In this document: positions 9,102 to 17,604 of the stretch, one piece after another
How positions within the stretch are numbered: position 1 is the first letter of the stretch
How the letters are laid out: the number at the start of each line of letters is the position of its first letter
Notes under the pieces: generated by a model
Told to the model about the DNA's origin: nothing
What the model saw: the letters and a program-made list of their open reading frames with translations, nothing else
Database searches by the model: none
Made by a program: the position numbers and the translations under genes
DNA from: Clostridium scatologenes
GTDB lineage: Bacteria; Bacillota; Clostridia; Clostridiales; Clostridiaceae
NCBI RefSeq assembly: GCF_000968375.1
Contig: NZ_CP009933.1
Span: 5,456,001 to 5,520,000, forward strand
Reading direction: 5' to 3'
Length of the DNA stretch: 64,000 bases

Positions 9102-9735
9102 TGAAATATTACTTCCAGCATTATTGGAAACAATACAAATGGTTTTAATATCTACTTTTTTAGCAGTGGCTATAGGATTTATACCAGCGATTATACTTGT
9201 GTTAACAGATGAAGGTGGATTAAAGCCTAATAAATTTGTATATAAGGTATTGGATTTTATAATAAATACTTTACGTTCTTTCCCATTTTTGATATTGATG
9301 ATTTCTATATTTCCACTGACAAAATTAATAGCTGGTACAAGCATAGGAACAAATGCAGCTATAGTTCCTTTGACAATAGCTGCAGCACCGTTTGCGGCTA
9401 GAGTAATAGAATCTTCTATGAAAGAAGTTGATAATGGTGTAATAGAAGCAGCAAAATCCTTTGGGTCAAGCAACTGGCAAATAATATATAAAGTTATACT
9501 AAAGGAAGCATTTCCTTCTATAATATTAGGAATAACTTTAACAGTCATTAGTGTAGTTGGGTACTCTGCTATGGCAGGAGCTATTGGCGGAGGGGGACTG
9601 GGAAATGTAGCTATTAACTATGGATATTATAGATTTAAAACAGATATAATGATTTACACTGTTGTAATCTTAATAGTGCTTGTTCAAATTTTTCAAAGTT
9701 TAGGTACATTTATTTATAGAAAATTAAGCAAATAA
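9094..9735 (+). CDS. metI: Methionine ABC transporter permease
   Basis: A 213-residue inner membrane permease with about five hydrophobic segments and the EAA-type loop (VIEAAKSFGSSNWQIIYKV) that docks on MetN. The start at 9094 is chosen because GGGAGGTG at 9076-9083 is well placed for it but too close to the TTG at 9085. It overlaps the end of metN by 8 bp, so translation is probably coupled. Confidence 0.95.
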   Translation: MINEILLPALLETIQMVLISTFLAVAIGFIPAIILVLTDEGGLKPNKFVYKVLDFIINTLRSFPFLILMISIFPLTKLIAGTSIGTNAAIVPLTIAAAPFAARVIESSMKEVDNGVIEAAKSFGSSNWQIIYKVILKEAFPSIILGITLTVISVVGYSAMAGAIGGGGLGNVAINYGYYRFKTDIMIYTVVILIVLVQIFQSLGTFIYRKLSK

Positions 9736-9787
9736 CATAATTTTAAGTAACAAAATAAAAAAATATAATTAAGCGGGGGTAACAAAA

Positions 9788-10609
9788 ATGAAAAAGAAAA
9801 AAATATTATCTTTAATATTATCATCACTTATTGTTTTATCATTAGCAGGTTGTGGTGCTAAAAGTGGAGATGCTTCAAGCAGCACAAGTAAGGATAAAAA
9901 AGTAATAAAAGTAGGTGCTACACCAGTGCCACATGCAGAAATATTAAAACAAGTAAAACCAATATTACAAAAAGAAGGGTATGATCTCCAAATTGTTGAA
10001 TTTACAGACTATGTAACACCAAATACTTCTTTGAATGAAGGACAATTAGATGCGAATTTTTATCAACACATACCTTACTTAGAACAGTTTAATAAAGAAA
10101 AACATACTGAGTTATCTTATACTGTAAAGGTTCATCTTGAACCAATGGGAGTATATTCAAATAAGGTTAAAAAGATAGCTGATATAAAAGATGGAGCAGA
10201 AATTGCTATACCTAATGATCCAACAAACGGGGCTAGAGCTTTAAAAGTGCTTCAAAATGCAGGACTTATTAAAGTAAAAGATGGTGAACTTATTTCAAAA
10301 GCAGATATAACTGAAAATAAGAAAAATATCAAAATAAAAGAATTGGATGCACCACAACTTCCAAGAGTTCTAGGTGATGTAGATGCAGCTGTTATAAATT
10401 CAAATTATGCGCTTCAAGCAAATTTAAATCCTACAAAAGATGCTATTGCTATAGAGCCAAAAGATTCACCATATTCTAATGTACTTGCAGTAAGAACTAA
10501 AGATAAGGATAAAGATTCTATAAAAGCTTTATCAAAGGCACTTAATTCACCAGAAATTAAAAAGTTTATAGAAGAAAAATATAAAGGAAGTATAATTCCA
10601 TCATTTTAA
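9788..10609 (+). CDS. metQ: Methionine-binding lipoprotein
   Basis: A 273-residue NlpA-family substrate-binding lipoprotein. The signal peptide ends in the lipobox LAGC (Cys at about residue 22), predicting a lipid anchor on the outer face of the membrane. The family motif GATPVPHAEILK and a region like YVTPNTSLNEGQLDANFYQH follow. It completes metNIQ, 52 bp after metI, with a good GGGGG site. Confidence 0.95.
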   Translation: MKKKKILSLILSSLIVLSLAGCGAKSGDASSSTSKDKKVIKVGATPVPHAEILKQVKPILQKEGYDLQIVEFTDYVTPNTSLNEGQLDANFYQHIPYLEQFNKEKHTELSYTVKVHLEPMGVYSNKVKKIADIKDGAEIAIPNDPTNGARALKVLQNAGLIKVKDGELISKADITENKKNIKIKELDAPQLPRVLGDVDAAVINSNYALQANLNPTKDAIAIEPKDSPYSNVLAVRTKDKDKDSIKALSKALNSPEIKKFIEEKYKGSIIPSF

Positions 10610-10622
10610 TATTTAAATTTAA

Positions 10623-10660
10623 GGGGCTGATGCTAATTAGTATATCAGCCTCTTTATTTA
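10623..10660 (+). terminator. Terminator after metQ
   Basis: Stem GGGGCTGAT / ATCAGCCTC (10623-10652) with an AT-rich loop, followed by TTTATTTAT. Confidence 0.88.
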
Positions 10661-10700
10661 TCCTTAAATTTATGTAAGAATATATTTTAGAGGTGAAACT

Positions 10701-12167
10701 ATGTTTTCAGATATAAAATTTAATAAAGAAGTACCTGTATATATACAAATTAAGGATTATATTAAAGAAATGATACTTGGAGGTATGCTTCAAAGTGAAG
10801 AAAAGTTACCTTCTACAAGAGAAATGTCATCTATTATGAAAGTAAGTAGGAATACTATTATATATGCTTATGAGTTCTTGGAAGATGAGGGATTCATATG
10901 CATTAAAAAAGGAAAAGGCGCATTTGTATGTGAAATTCATGTAGAAATGCAGGAAAAGTGGAATGTAAATTGGAAAACCTTGATAAATGATTATGCAAGA
11001 GCTTCTGAAAGTCTTGATATTGTAAAACATGAGGCTAAGTGGAAAAAAGGAATGATATCCTTTAAAAGCATAGCACCAGATGAAAATCTTTTTGATGTGG
11101 AAGAATTTAAAAAAGCTTTTTTAAATCGTATGTCTATAGAAGGTGAAAAAATATTAAATTATGGATATGCTAAGGGTTATAGACCACTCATTAATTATCT
11201 TCTTAAATATATGAAAAATAAAGGCGTTAACATAAGAGGAAAGGATATACTCATAACTAATGGTTTTACTGAAGGATTTGATATAATATTATCATCTCTT
11301 ACAAATACAAATGATAAAGTGCTTTGTGAAAATCCTACGCACAATACAGCTATAAAGATAATGAAACTCCATGGATTAACTATTGAAGGTGTGGATATGG
11401 ATGCTGATGGCATAAATATAAAAAAGCTACAAGAAAAACTTGAAAAAGATAAATTTGCTCTTTCTTACTTTATTCCATCCTATCACAATCCTACGGGAAT
11501 TGTAATGTCACCGGAAAAAAGAGTTAAGCTTTATAAATTGTTAAAAAAGTACAATATTCCGATAATAGAAGATGGATTCAATGAAGAGCTTAGATATACA
11601 GGAGCTCATGTTGCTCCAATAGCAGCATTGTGTGGAGAAGGAAATAGTGTAATATATATAGGAAGCTTTTCCAAGGTACTTTTTCCTGGTATAAGAATTG
11701 GATGGATTTTAGGTGATGAAAATATTATAGGATATTTAGAAAGTGTGAAAAGGAGTAGAAATATTCATACATCATTTTTAGATCAAGCTGTGTTTTACGA
11801 TTACTTACAAGGTGGAAATTTTGAAAAGTATATAAAAAAAGCTAGAAAAGTTTATAAAGAAAAATATGAATTTGCAATTGAATGTGCCAAAAAATATATT
11901 TCTACAGGTCAAGTTATGGGAGAAGGAGGTTTGCATATATTCATAAAAATTGATGGAATTAATGCCAGAAAATTATTAGACAGATGTTATGATAAGGGAG
12001 TCATATTTACACCAGGAGATATTTTTTATACGGATAATAAAGGTGCTGATACATTTAGATTGGGATTTTCAAGAGTGAACAAAAATGAAATACAAATAGG
12101 ATTTCAAATAATTGGAGATGAAGTTAGTAACTTAATTAGAGAAACAAGGGAGGAAAAAAATGTTTAA
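10701..12167 (+). CDS. MocR-family regulator (GntR domain fused to an aminotransferase-like domain)
   Basis: A 488-residue protein with an N-terminal winged helix (about 10-75, ending in GKGAFV) and a fold-type I PLP-binding domain from about 110. The PLP lysine is in SFSKVLFPGIRIGW, and the NPTG motif that contacts the cofactor is present. MocR proteins sense PLP or PLP-amine adducts and usually control a neighbouring metabolic gene. This one overlaps the following ureohydrolase gene by 8 bp, so the two probably form one unit and it may regulate its own operon. Confidence 0.88.
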   Translation: MFSDIKFNKEVPVYIQIKDYIKEMILGGMLQSEEKLPSTREMSSIMKVSRNTIIYAYEFLEDEGFICIKKGKGAFVCEIHVEMQEKWNVNWKTLINDYARASESLDIVKHEAKWKKGMISFKSIAPDENLFDVEEFKKAFLNRMSIEGEKILNYGYAKGYRPLINYLLKYMKNKGVNIRGKDILITNGFTEGFDIILSSLTNTNDKVLCENPTHNTAIKIMKLHGLTIEGVDMDADGINIKKLQEKLEKDKFALSYFIPSYHNPTGIVMSPEKRVKLYKLLKKYNIPIIEDGFNEELRYTGAHVAPIAALCGEGNSVIYIGSFSKVLFPGIRIGWILGDENIIGYLESVKRSRNIHTSFLDQAVFYDYLQGGNFEKYIKKARKVYKEKYEFAIECAKKYISTGQVMGEGGLHIFIKIDGINARKLLDRCYDKGVIFTPGDIFYTDNKGADTFRLGFSRVNKNEIQIGFQIIGDEVSNLIRETREEKNV

Positions 12168-13176
12168 TAAAAATTATAAAGTTGTAGAGGAAACAGATTG
12201 GGAAGGAAGAATTGATAGTGAAACTAATTTTGATGCATTTAGATGGCATCAATGGATTAAAATTATTGATTTAAGAAAAGATAATTTAACTCCTTTTAAT
12301 GGAAAGTTGGGTTTTGCTTTTATTGGTTTTTGTTGTGATGAAGGAATTAGAAGGAATAAAGGGAGAATTGGAGCTGTTAATGGGCCTAAAAGTATTAGAA
12401 AAGAATTAAGTAGTTTGCCTTGCGCCTTTGCAAAGGATGTTGAACTTTTTGATGCAGGAAATGTGTTTTGTGAAGATATAAGTTTAGAAGAAAGCCAAGC
12501 TTTACTTTCAGAGGCAGTGTCAAAAATACTATCATTAAATCTTTTACCTATAGTTTTAGGTGGAGGACATGAGGTTGCGTTTGGACATTATAATGGAATA
12601 TTAAACAGTTTATTAAAAAGTGATAATAAACCTAATATAGGAATTATAAATTTTGATGCTCATTTTGATATCAGGCCTTATGAAAATGGTGGAACTTCAG
12701 GAACTATGTTTAGGCAAATATTAGATATTTGCATGGAAAAAGATTTAAAATATAATTATTTTTGTATTGGAATTCAAAAGCATAGTAATACTGTGGAGTT
12801 ATTTAAAATTGCAGATAAATTTAATGTAGGTTATGTTTTGGCAAAGGATATTTCAGGAAATAATATTTTTGATCAATTAGATAAGTTGGATAATTTTATG
12901 AAGGATAAAGAACATATTTATATAACTGTATGTTCAGATGTATTTTCTTCTGCCTTTGCTCCAGGAGTAAGTGCATCACAATCATTAGGACTAGATCCTG
13001 AAATAGTATTAAAGTTCATTAAACATATTTTAAAATCCAATAAAGTAATAAGTTTTGATATAGCTGAAGTATCTCCAAGATTTGATCAAGACAATAACAC
13101 TGCAAATTTGGCAGCAGTCATAATATTTTCAGTGGTTACAGCTTTAGCTAAGATCAATAATTTATCATACTATTAA
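12160..13176 (+). CDS. hutG: Ureohydrolase-family enzyme, probable formimidoylglutamase
   Basis: A 338-residue arginase/agmatinase/formimidoylglutamase-fold protein. The dinuclear manganese motifs GGGHE (His137) and DAHFD (Asp166, His168, Asp170) are intact, and the family tail FAPGVSA is present. The last motif, usually DxD, reads Cys258-Ser259-Asp260, so one expected metal ligand is cysteine. The APGVSA segment favours formimidoylglutamase (histidine breakdown) over agmatinase, but no other hut gene is near. GGAGG ahead of the ATG is inside the preceding MocR gene. The substrate is not certain. Confidence 0.75.
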   Translation: MFNKNYKVVEETDWEGRIDSETNFDAFRWHQWIKIIDLRKDNLTPFNGKLGFAFIGFCCDEGIRRNKGRIGAVNGPKSIRKELSSLPCAFAKDVELFDAGNVFCEDISLEESQALLSEAVSKILSLNLLPIVLGGGHEVAFGHYNGILNSLLKSDNKPNIGIINFDAHFDIRPYENGGTSGTMFRQILDICMEKDLKYNYFCIGIQKHSNTVELFKIADKFNVGYVLAKDISGNNIFDQLDKLDNFMKDKEHIYITVCSDVFSSAFAPGVSASQSLGLDPEIVLKFIKHILKSNKVISFDIAEVSPRFDQDNNTANLAAVIIFSVVTALAKINNLSYY

Positions 13177-13184
13177 TGGTGCAG

Positions 13185-13440
13185 TGGAAGTTTGAATTTT
13201 AACTTTTATTCCGTGATATATTATAAGGGTGTCCTCACGGCTAAATGTTTTAATTATTCTAAAGCTCAAAATTTTGAATGCATGAGCACTTAGACTTTGT
13301 CAAACTCGGTTCCCTCAAACAGGACTAAAGTTCTAAGGCTTTCAAAAATTTTGAGCTAAGAATAATATTAAAACAATTTAGCTAATGTGAGGACACCCTT
13401 ATAATATATCACTGCACAAAAGTTAAAATCCAAACTAGCA
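13185..13440. repeat. Near-continuous ~250-bp palindrome
   Basis: The left half (from about 13190) pairs with the right half (to about 13435) almost without break. Outer arms are GTTTGAATTTTAACTTTT and AAAAGTTAAAATCCAAAC; next GTGATATATTATAAGGGTGT and its complement; then GTCCTCAC/GTGAGGAC; then inner arms around GCTCAAAATTTT. The outer arms resemble the hairpin at 249-319, which lacks the inner part. No coding frame. As RNA it would be a very long hairpin and could end the preceding operon; as DNA it resembles a non-autonomous mobile element. Role unknown. Confidence 0.85.
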
Positions 13441-13571
13441 AGTTCAAGTGTACGTACCTAATTGCATTGTTATAGGTAATTTTAGTAAGGAAAATTGTAT
13501 TTATAACTGTAAGCCATAATACTAAAATTTTAATAAGAATAGGTAATAAGTATTATGTGTATACGTAATGT

Positions 13572-13835
13572 AGTAAGAAGTAACTTTCGACTGTATGCAG
13601 ACTGATATATGCTGTGAAGGAAGATGCGAATGAATTTTAGAAGTTCTTTGCTTGAGATATTGAAAAATTTCGTAATTTTTGCCAGGACGGCAAAAGCTCC
13701 GAAAGCGACAGGACGTCGCATTTGAGGAGGTAGAAATTTTTCAATATCTCAAGCATTAGAACTTCTTAATGAAGTGAGTTTTCCTTTACAGCATATATCA
13801 GCCGGAATACAGTTGAAAGTTACTTCGCTTACATA
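13572..13835. repeat. Inverted pair of ~100-bp repeats around a structured loop
   Basis: 13572-13677 is the reverse complement of window positions 1-110, and 13736-13833 is a further copy in direct orientation, so the pair forms a stem of about 100 bp. The roughly 60-nt spacer holds two small hairpins (GCCAGGACGGC and GCGACAGGACGTCGC). The short open frame across it (13530-13721, minus) looks fortuitous. Probably a mobile or repetitive element; I cannot name its family. Confidence 0.8.
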
Positions 13836-13878
13836 CGCTTATGTCGTATTATTTTTATTATTTGCTTATTGCATAAAT

Positions 13879-14532
13879 CTAACAATTACTTGAAGCTGCA
13901 CTAAACTTTTTCATATAAAGTCTATAGCCTATTTCCTCAAATAAAGTAAATAAACTTGTAGTTATGAAGTATAGCCCAAGTGCTATTGGAGCTTTTATAG
14001 TTATTAATATGCTGAATATACTAGTTATAATTAAATTTGTTTTAGAAAGGTTAACTTCCTTTAATACTTTGAAATAATCCAAATTATTAATAAGCTGAGG
14101 GCATATAGAAATTAAACCATATATAATTGGAACGACATAGTAACTATCATACAGTTTAATACTTGATACCCAAGGTAGAATAATTGTGCCAACTTGTACT
14201 GGCATCTTCATCACTACATTATATAAAGTGAAAAGTATTGGTAGTTGTATGAAGGTAACTAGACATCCTAAAGTACTCTTAGCAAGCTGCTGTTCATATT
14301 TAACAGTTTCTTCTTTAATTCTTTTCTCATTATTTTTATACTTAAGTTTTATATCCTGAATTTTTTGTGAGATTCTCTGCTGGTTATACATTTCAGATTT
14401 TTGTTTTATGGAGAATGGAACAAGTATTATTCTTACTAATATAGTTAAAAAAATTATGGAAATACCCCAATCTCCAGTGAAATTGAAAATATTACTTAAT
14501 ATTTGGTTGAAAAGGTTAAAAATAATGTTCAT
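13879..14532 (-). CDS. YidC/Oxa1-family membrane protein insertase
   Basis: A 217-residue polytopic membrane protein. It has the YidC core: a first core helix with the conserved arginine (ILVRIILVPFS), a charged cytoplasmic hairpin (about 45-80), then hydrophobic segments near 85-110, 130-155 and 165-195. There is no lipobox signal peptide, and the protein is shorter than typical YidC1/SpoIIIJ, so this is probably a secondary paralogue. AAGGAGAG precedes the ATG. The next gene upstream on the same strand is a tiny membrane protein, possibly its partner. Confidence 0.88.
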   Translation of the reverse strand: MNIIFNLFNQILSNIFNFTGDWGISIIFLTILVRIILVPFSIKQKSEMYNQQRISQKIQDIKLKYKNNEKRIKEETVKYEQQLAKSTLGCLVTFIQLPILFTLYNVVMKMPVQVGTIILPWVSSIKLYDSYYVVPIIYGLISICPQLINNLDYFKVLKEVNLSKTNLIITSIFSILITIKAPIALGLYFITTSLFTLFEEIGYRLYMKKFSAASSNC

Positions 14533-14585
14533 TAAAATCTCTCCTTATTTTTTATTAAAAAACTTAATTTAATAAAACATTACTT

Positions 14586-14813
14586 TTAAAAATGTACACA
14601 AAATCTCCAAATGTGATATTTTTCAAAAGCTAAATAATCTTCTATATGTAGTTTTTCAATATATCTAACAGCTTTTCTATTGATAGCTGCGCAAATATCT
14701 ATATAAATATGCTTTGTGTATTTTTTATATGAGTATACTATATATGAAAATATGGTTGAAATACAAATAAATAAAAATACAATTTGTATTAAGTTAAAAA
14801 TATTTAATCTCAT
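14586..14813 (-). CDS. Small single-pass membrane protein of unknown function
   Basis: 75 residues with one hydrophobic helix (about 8-30) and a basic, aromatic C-terminal half. I accept it as real because AAGGAGAT sits 8 bp before the ATG and it lies 53 bp upstream of the YidC-like gene on the same strand. I do not recognise the family. A frame of 101 codons on the opposite strand overlaps it and lacks a ribosome site. Confidence 0.6.
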   Translation of the reverse strand: MRLNIFNLIQIVFLFICISTIFSYIVYSYKKYTKHIYIDICAAINRKAVRYIEKLHIEDYLAFEKYHIWRFCVHF

Positions 14814-15070
14814 TGCTATTATCTCCTTAAGTAGTATTACTAACTATTTGAATTATATCATTGAGATCTTAATAAAGCAAGTATGTTTGTTAAAATTCAA
14901 ACCAGGTGGCTCTAGTTGTAAAAATTTAATTATATGGTTATATATAATTTATAACATTATATACTCTTGTAGTTATTTTATATATAGATTAGAAAAGCAA
15001 AAGAATCCCAATGAAAATTAAAGGGTATTATTATACTTTTGTAGAAGTTTAATATAAGGGAGATGGTATT

Positions 15071-15430
15071 ATGGCATCATTAGAAATGAGAGGTTCTTTT
15101 GATTTAAATACAGAAACAATAGATAATCAAGTAACAAAAATTTCACCTGGAAATTATGCTTTAGGACATATTAATAAAGAGAATAATCATTTTATAGTTG
15201 AATATGTTGGAAGAGCTGATTCTGATGTGAATGGAAAGCTTAAACAACATGTTGGAGAGAAGTATAAAAAATTTAAATATAGCTATGCTACCTCACCTAA
15301 AGCAGCATTTCAAAAAGAATGTAGAGATTACCATGAGTTTGGTGAAAATCAGAAACTTGATAATAAAATTCATCCAGATAAATCAGAAGATACATTCTGG
15401 AAGTGTCCTTATTGTGATATATGTAATTAA
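15071..15430 (+). CDS. GIY-YIG-like small protein
   Basis: A 119-residue soluble protein with a good GGGAGATGG site. The middle (about 26-90) has a GIY-YIG-like pattern: GNYALG, then VEYVGRAD, then a helix with a Lys-Gln-His, then KECRDYHEFG. The C-terminus has CPYCDIC, a possible zinc site. GIY-YIG domains are usually nucleases, but whether the catalytic Arg and Glu are present here cannot be settled by eye. No operon partner; flanked downstream by a bidirectional terminator. Confidence 0.55.
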   Translation: MASLEMRGSFDLNTETIDNQVTKISPGNYALGHINKENNHFIVEYVGRADSDVNGKLKQHVGEKYKKFKYSYATSPKAAFQKECRDYHEFGENQKLDNKIHPDKSEDTFWKCPYCDICN

Positions 15431-15516
15431 TAATATTGTGAAGAAGAACTCTTTTTATTATTAAGACCTAATTGAAAAAATATTAATACTATTTAGTTTA
15501 TATGCATAATTTGTAA

Positions 15517-15559
15517 GCAATATAAAGCCCAGCAAATTAACTTGCTGGGCTTTATATTG
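15517..15559. terminator. Bidirectional terminator
   Basis: A perfect 19-bp stem (GCAATATAAAGCCCAGCAA and its complement) with a 5-nt loop separates the plus-strand gene ending at 15430 from the minus-strand operon ending at 15653. Confidence 0.85.
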
Positions 15560-15652
15560 CAATTTACGAAAGTGATATTTCATTGTTGGCAGTCCACATC
15601 TCGAGACTTGTATCTCTTTATTTGAGGTTCTCTGCATTTGCCACTGAAGATA

Positions 15653-17476
15653 TTAATCCAGTATCATAGAATCTATAAAATATTCTTGGAAATCTTCTCT
15701 TTTTGATAACTCTATATATGTTGTTTTATTAATAATATCTACTGCATTCTCTCTTATTCGTTTTGATAGCAAATATATTTTAGCTCCACCCCCTGCACAG
15801 TTGCCAACAGATTCAATCTTACCCTTGAGCTCTTTGGGTATCATGCCTATGGTAGCAGAACTTTCTATATCCATATAATTACCAAATCCACCGCCAATGT
15901 ACACTTTTTCTATTTCATTAAAGTTTATGTTCTTTTCTTTTAAAAGTATTTTGATACCAGCACATACAGCAGCCTTTGCTAATTGAACTTCTCGTACATC
16001 CTTTTGTGTAAAGGTAATACTTTCCTCATGTATACTATTTTGTGCTAGAATAAACTGTCTCATATTATCTATCTCAACAATCCTATTATGATAATCCTTG
16101 TTTTCAACTTCGTCCGCTCCTGTCATTCTACCTGATTCATCTAATATTCCAAACTTCACAAATTGTGCCACAGCATCCAACACTCCTGAACCGCATATTC
16201 CGCAAGGTTTTTCATTGCCTATTGTTTCATATATTTTATCCTTTGATAAATCAACCTTGCTTATAGCTCCTTTTATGGCACCAATTCCATGCTTAATATT
16301 TGTACCTTCAAAAGCTGGTCCAGCAGCCGTAGAGCAAGTTACTACTTCGTTTTTATTACCTAGCGCAATTTCTCCATTAGTTCCAAGGTCTAATAATAAT
16401 GAATATTTTTCTGAATTTAACATACCACAGGATAATATACCAGCAGTTATATCACTTCCTACAAAAGCTGATATACCAGGAAGTAAGCTTACCATGCCTT
16501 TACCCTTAATTCCAATCTCCTTAGCTTCAAGCTCCAGTGCCTTTGTAACCACTGGAATATATGGTGACATAGTTATATTTTTACATGGAAGTCCAAGTAG
16601 TAGGTGAATCATAATAGTGTTTCCAACAATAACTATATCATATATGTTATCTTCACTTATGTTACTTTTTTTACATAACAGTTCTATCATATCATTAAGC
16701 TGAGTTACAATATTATTCTTCAATATACCTAATCCATTTGCATTCTCAATAGTAAAATTTATTCTTGAAACCACATCAGCCCCATAACTTCTTTGGTTAT
16801 TAACTCTTGAATCTATATCTATTACTTTCCCATCATTTAGATTTAATAAATAGATTACTATAGTAGTTGTACCTATATCTACAGCCAGTCCATAGTTTTG
16901 TTGTAAACAGTTACCATTTTCTAAATGTAAAAGACGATTCTTATAAAGTGATGCGGTAACATTAAAATCAGCTTCTCTTAACAAATCACTTATTTGAGGT
17001 AAATATTGTAATCCAATGAGTAAATCATCACTTTCACAAGCATCACTTAACCTTCTATAATCATCTCGTTGATCATTAATGGATGGTTTCTCAATTGCTA
17101 AATATTTTTTCTTCACTACAGTATCTAAAGTATATTGCTGTTCTGTCCCATTTATTAATACTTCCATATCTTTATTCTTTTCTAAAAGTACTATTTCTGA
17201 ATCTTCATCTATAGTAAAATTACAGGATAATCTAAATCCACTTTCTAACTCTTCTTTAGTTAAATGTTTTATATCAAGTGGAGTAGGTTTCTTTAATCCT
17301 ATTACTACTTTAACTTTACATTTTCCACAAATTCCTTTTCCATTGCAGGGACTATCTATAAATATTCTGTTATCCATTAATACATTAAATAAATTTTCAC
17401 CTGATTTAACCTTTATGACTTCTTTACCCTTTTGTGAATTAATAATAAGTTGAAATTTTTTATTTAAAGTATTCAT
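15653..17476 (-). CDS. Corrinoid-protein reductive activator (2Fe-2S/ASKHA protein, RACo/RamA type)
   Basis: A 607-residue protein that restores Co(II) corrinoid to the active Co(I) state at the expense of ATP. An N-terminal 2Fe-2S ferredoxin domain has Cys44, Cys50, Cys53 and Cys85. A linker leads to an ASKHA ATPase region with DIGTTT (about 197) and a second phosphate loop DLGTNGE. It is the last gene of the corrinoid methyltransferase operon, which matches its role. GGGGGA precedes the ATG. A strong hairpin separates it from the upstream methyltransferase gene. Confidence 0.9.
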   Translation of the reverse strand: MNTLNKKFQLIINSQKGKEVIKVKSGENLFNVLMDNRIFIDSPCNGKGICGKCKVKVVIGLKKPTPLDIKHLTKEELESGFRLSCNFTIDEDSEIVLLEKNKDMEVLINGTEQQYTLDTVVKKKYLAIEKPSINDQRDDYRRLSDACESDDLLIGLQYLPQISDLLREADFNVTASLYKNRLLHLENGNCLQQNYGLAVDIGTTTIVIYLLNLNDGKVIDIDSRVNNQRSYGADVVSRINFTIENANGLGILKNNIVTQLNDMIELLCKKSNISEDNIYDIVIVGNTIMIHLLLGLPCKNITMSPYIPVVTKALELEAKEIGIKGKGMVSLLPGISAFVGSDITAGILSCGMLNSEKYSLLLDLGTNGEIALGNKNEVVTCSTAAGPAFEGTNIKHGIGAIKGAISKVDLSKDKIYETIGNEKPCGICGSGVLDAVAQFVKFGILDESGRMTGADEVENKDYHNRIVEIDNMRQFILAQNSIHEESITFTQKDVREVQLAKAAVCAGIKILLKEKNINFNEIEKVYIGGGFGNYMDIESSATIGMIPKELKGKIESVGNCAGGGAKIYLLSKRIRENAVDIINKTTYIELSKREDFQEYFIDSMILD

Positions 17477-17515
17477 ATAATTCCCCCTATGAAGTATTTT
17501 TGTTTAAATATAAGC

Positions 17516-17570
17516 ATAAAAAACATTTTGGATTAATTTATTTCTAACATTGATCCAAAATGTTTTTTAT
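17516..17570 (-). terminator. Strong hairpin inside the methyltransferase operon
   Basis: An approximately 22-bp stem (ATAAAAAACATTTTGGAT and complement, one mismatch) with T-runs on both strands. Read on the minus strand it is an intrinsic terminator between the methyltransferase and activator genes, so the activator is probably made at a lower level by read-through or from its own promoter. Confidence 0.75.
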
Positions 17571-17604
17571 TTACAACAAAAATGTTTTGACCCAGTTATG
17601 CAAC

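Noticed and set aside
13530..13721. 63-codon open frame on the minus strand
   Set aside because: Lies wholly in the inverted repeat and its structured spacer; no ribosome site.
14716..15021. 101-codon open frame on the plus strand
   Set aside because: Overlaps the better supported 75-residue minus-strand gene and lacks a ribosome site; low-complexity hydrophobic translation.
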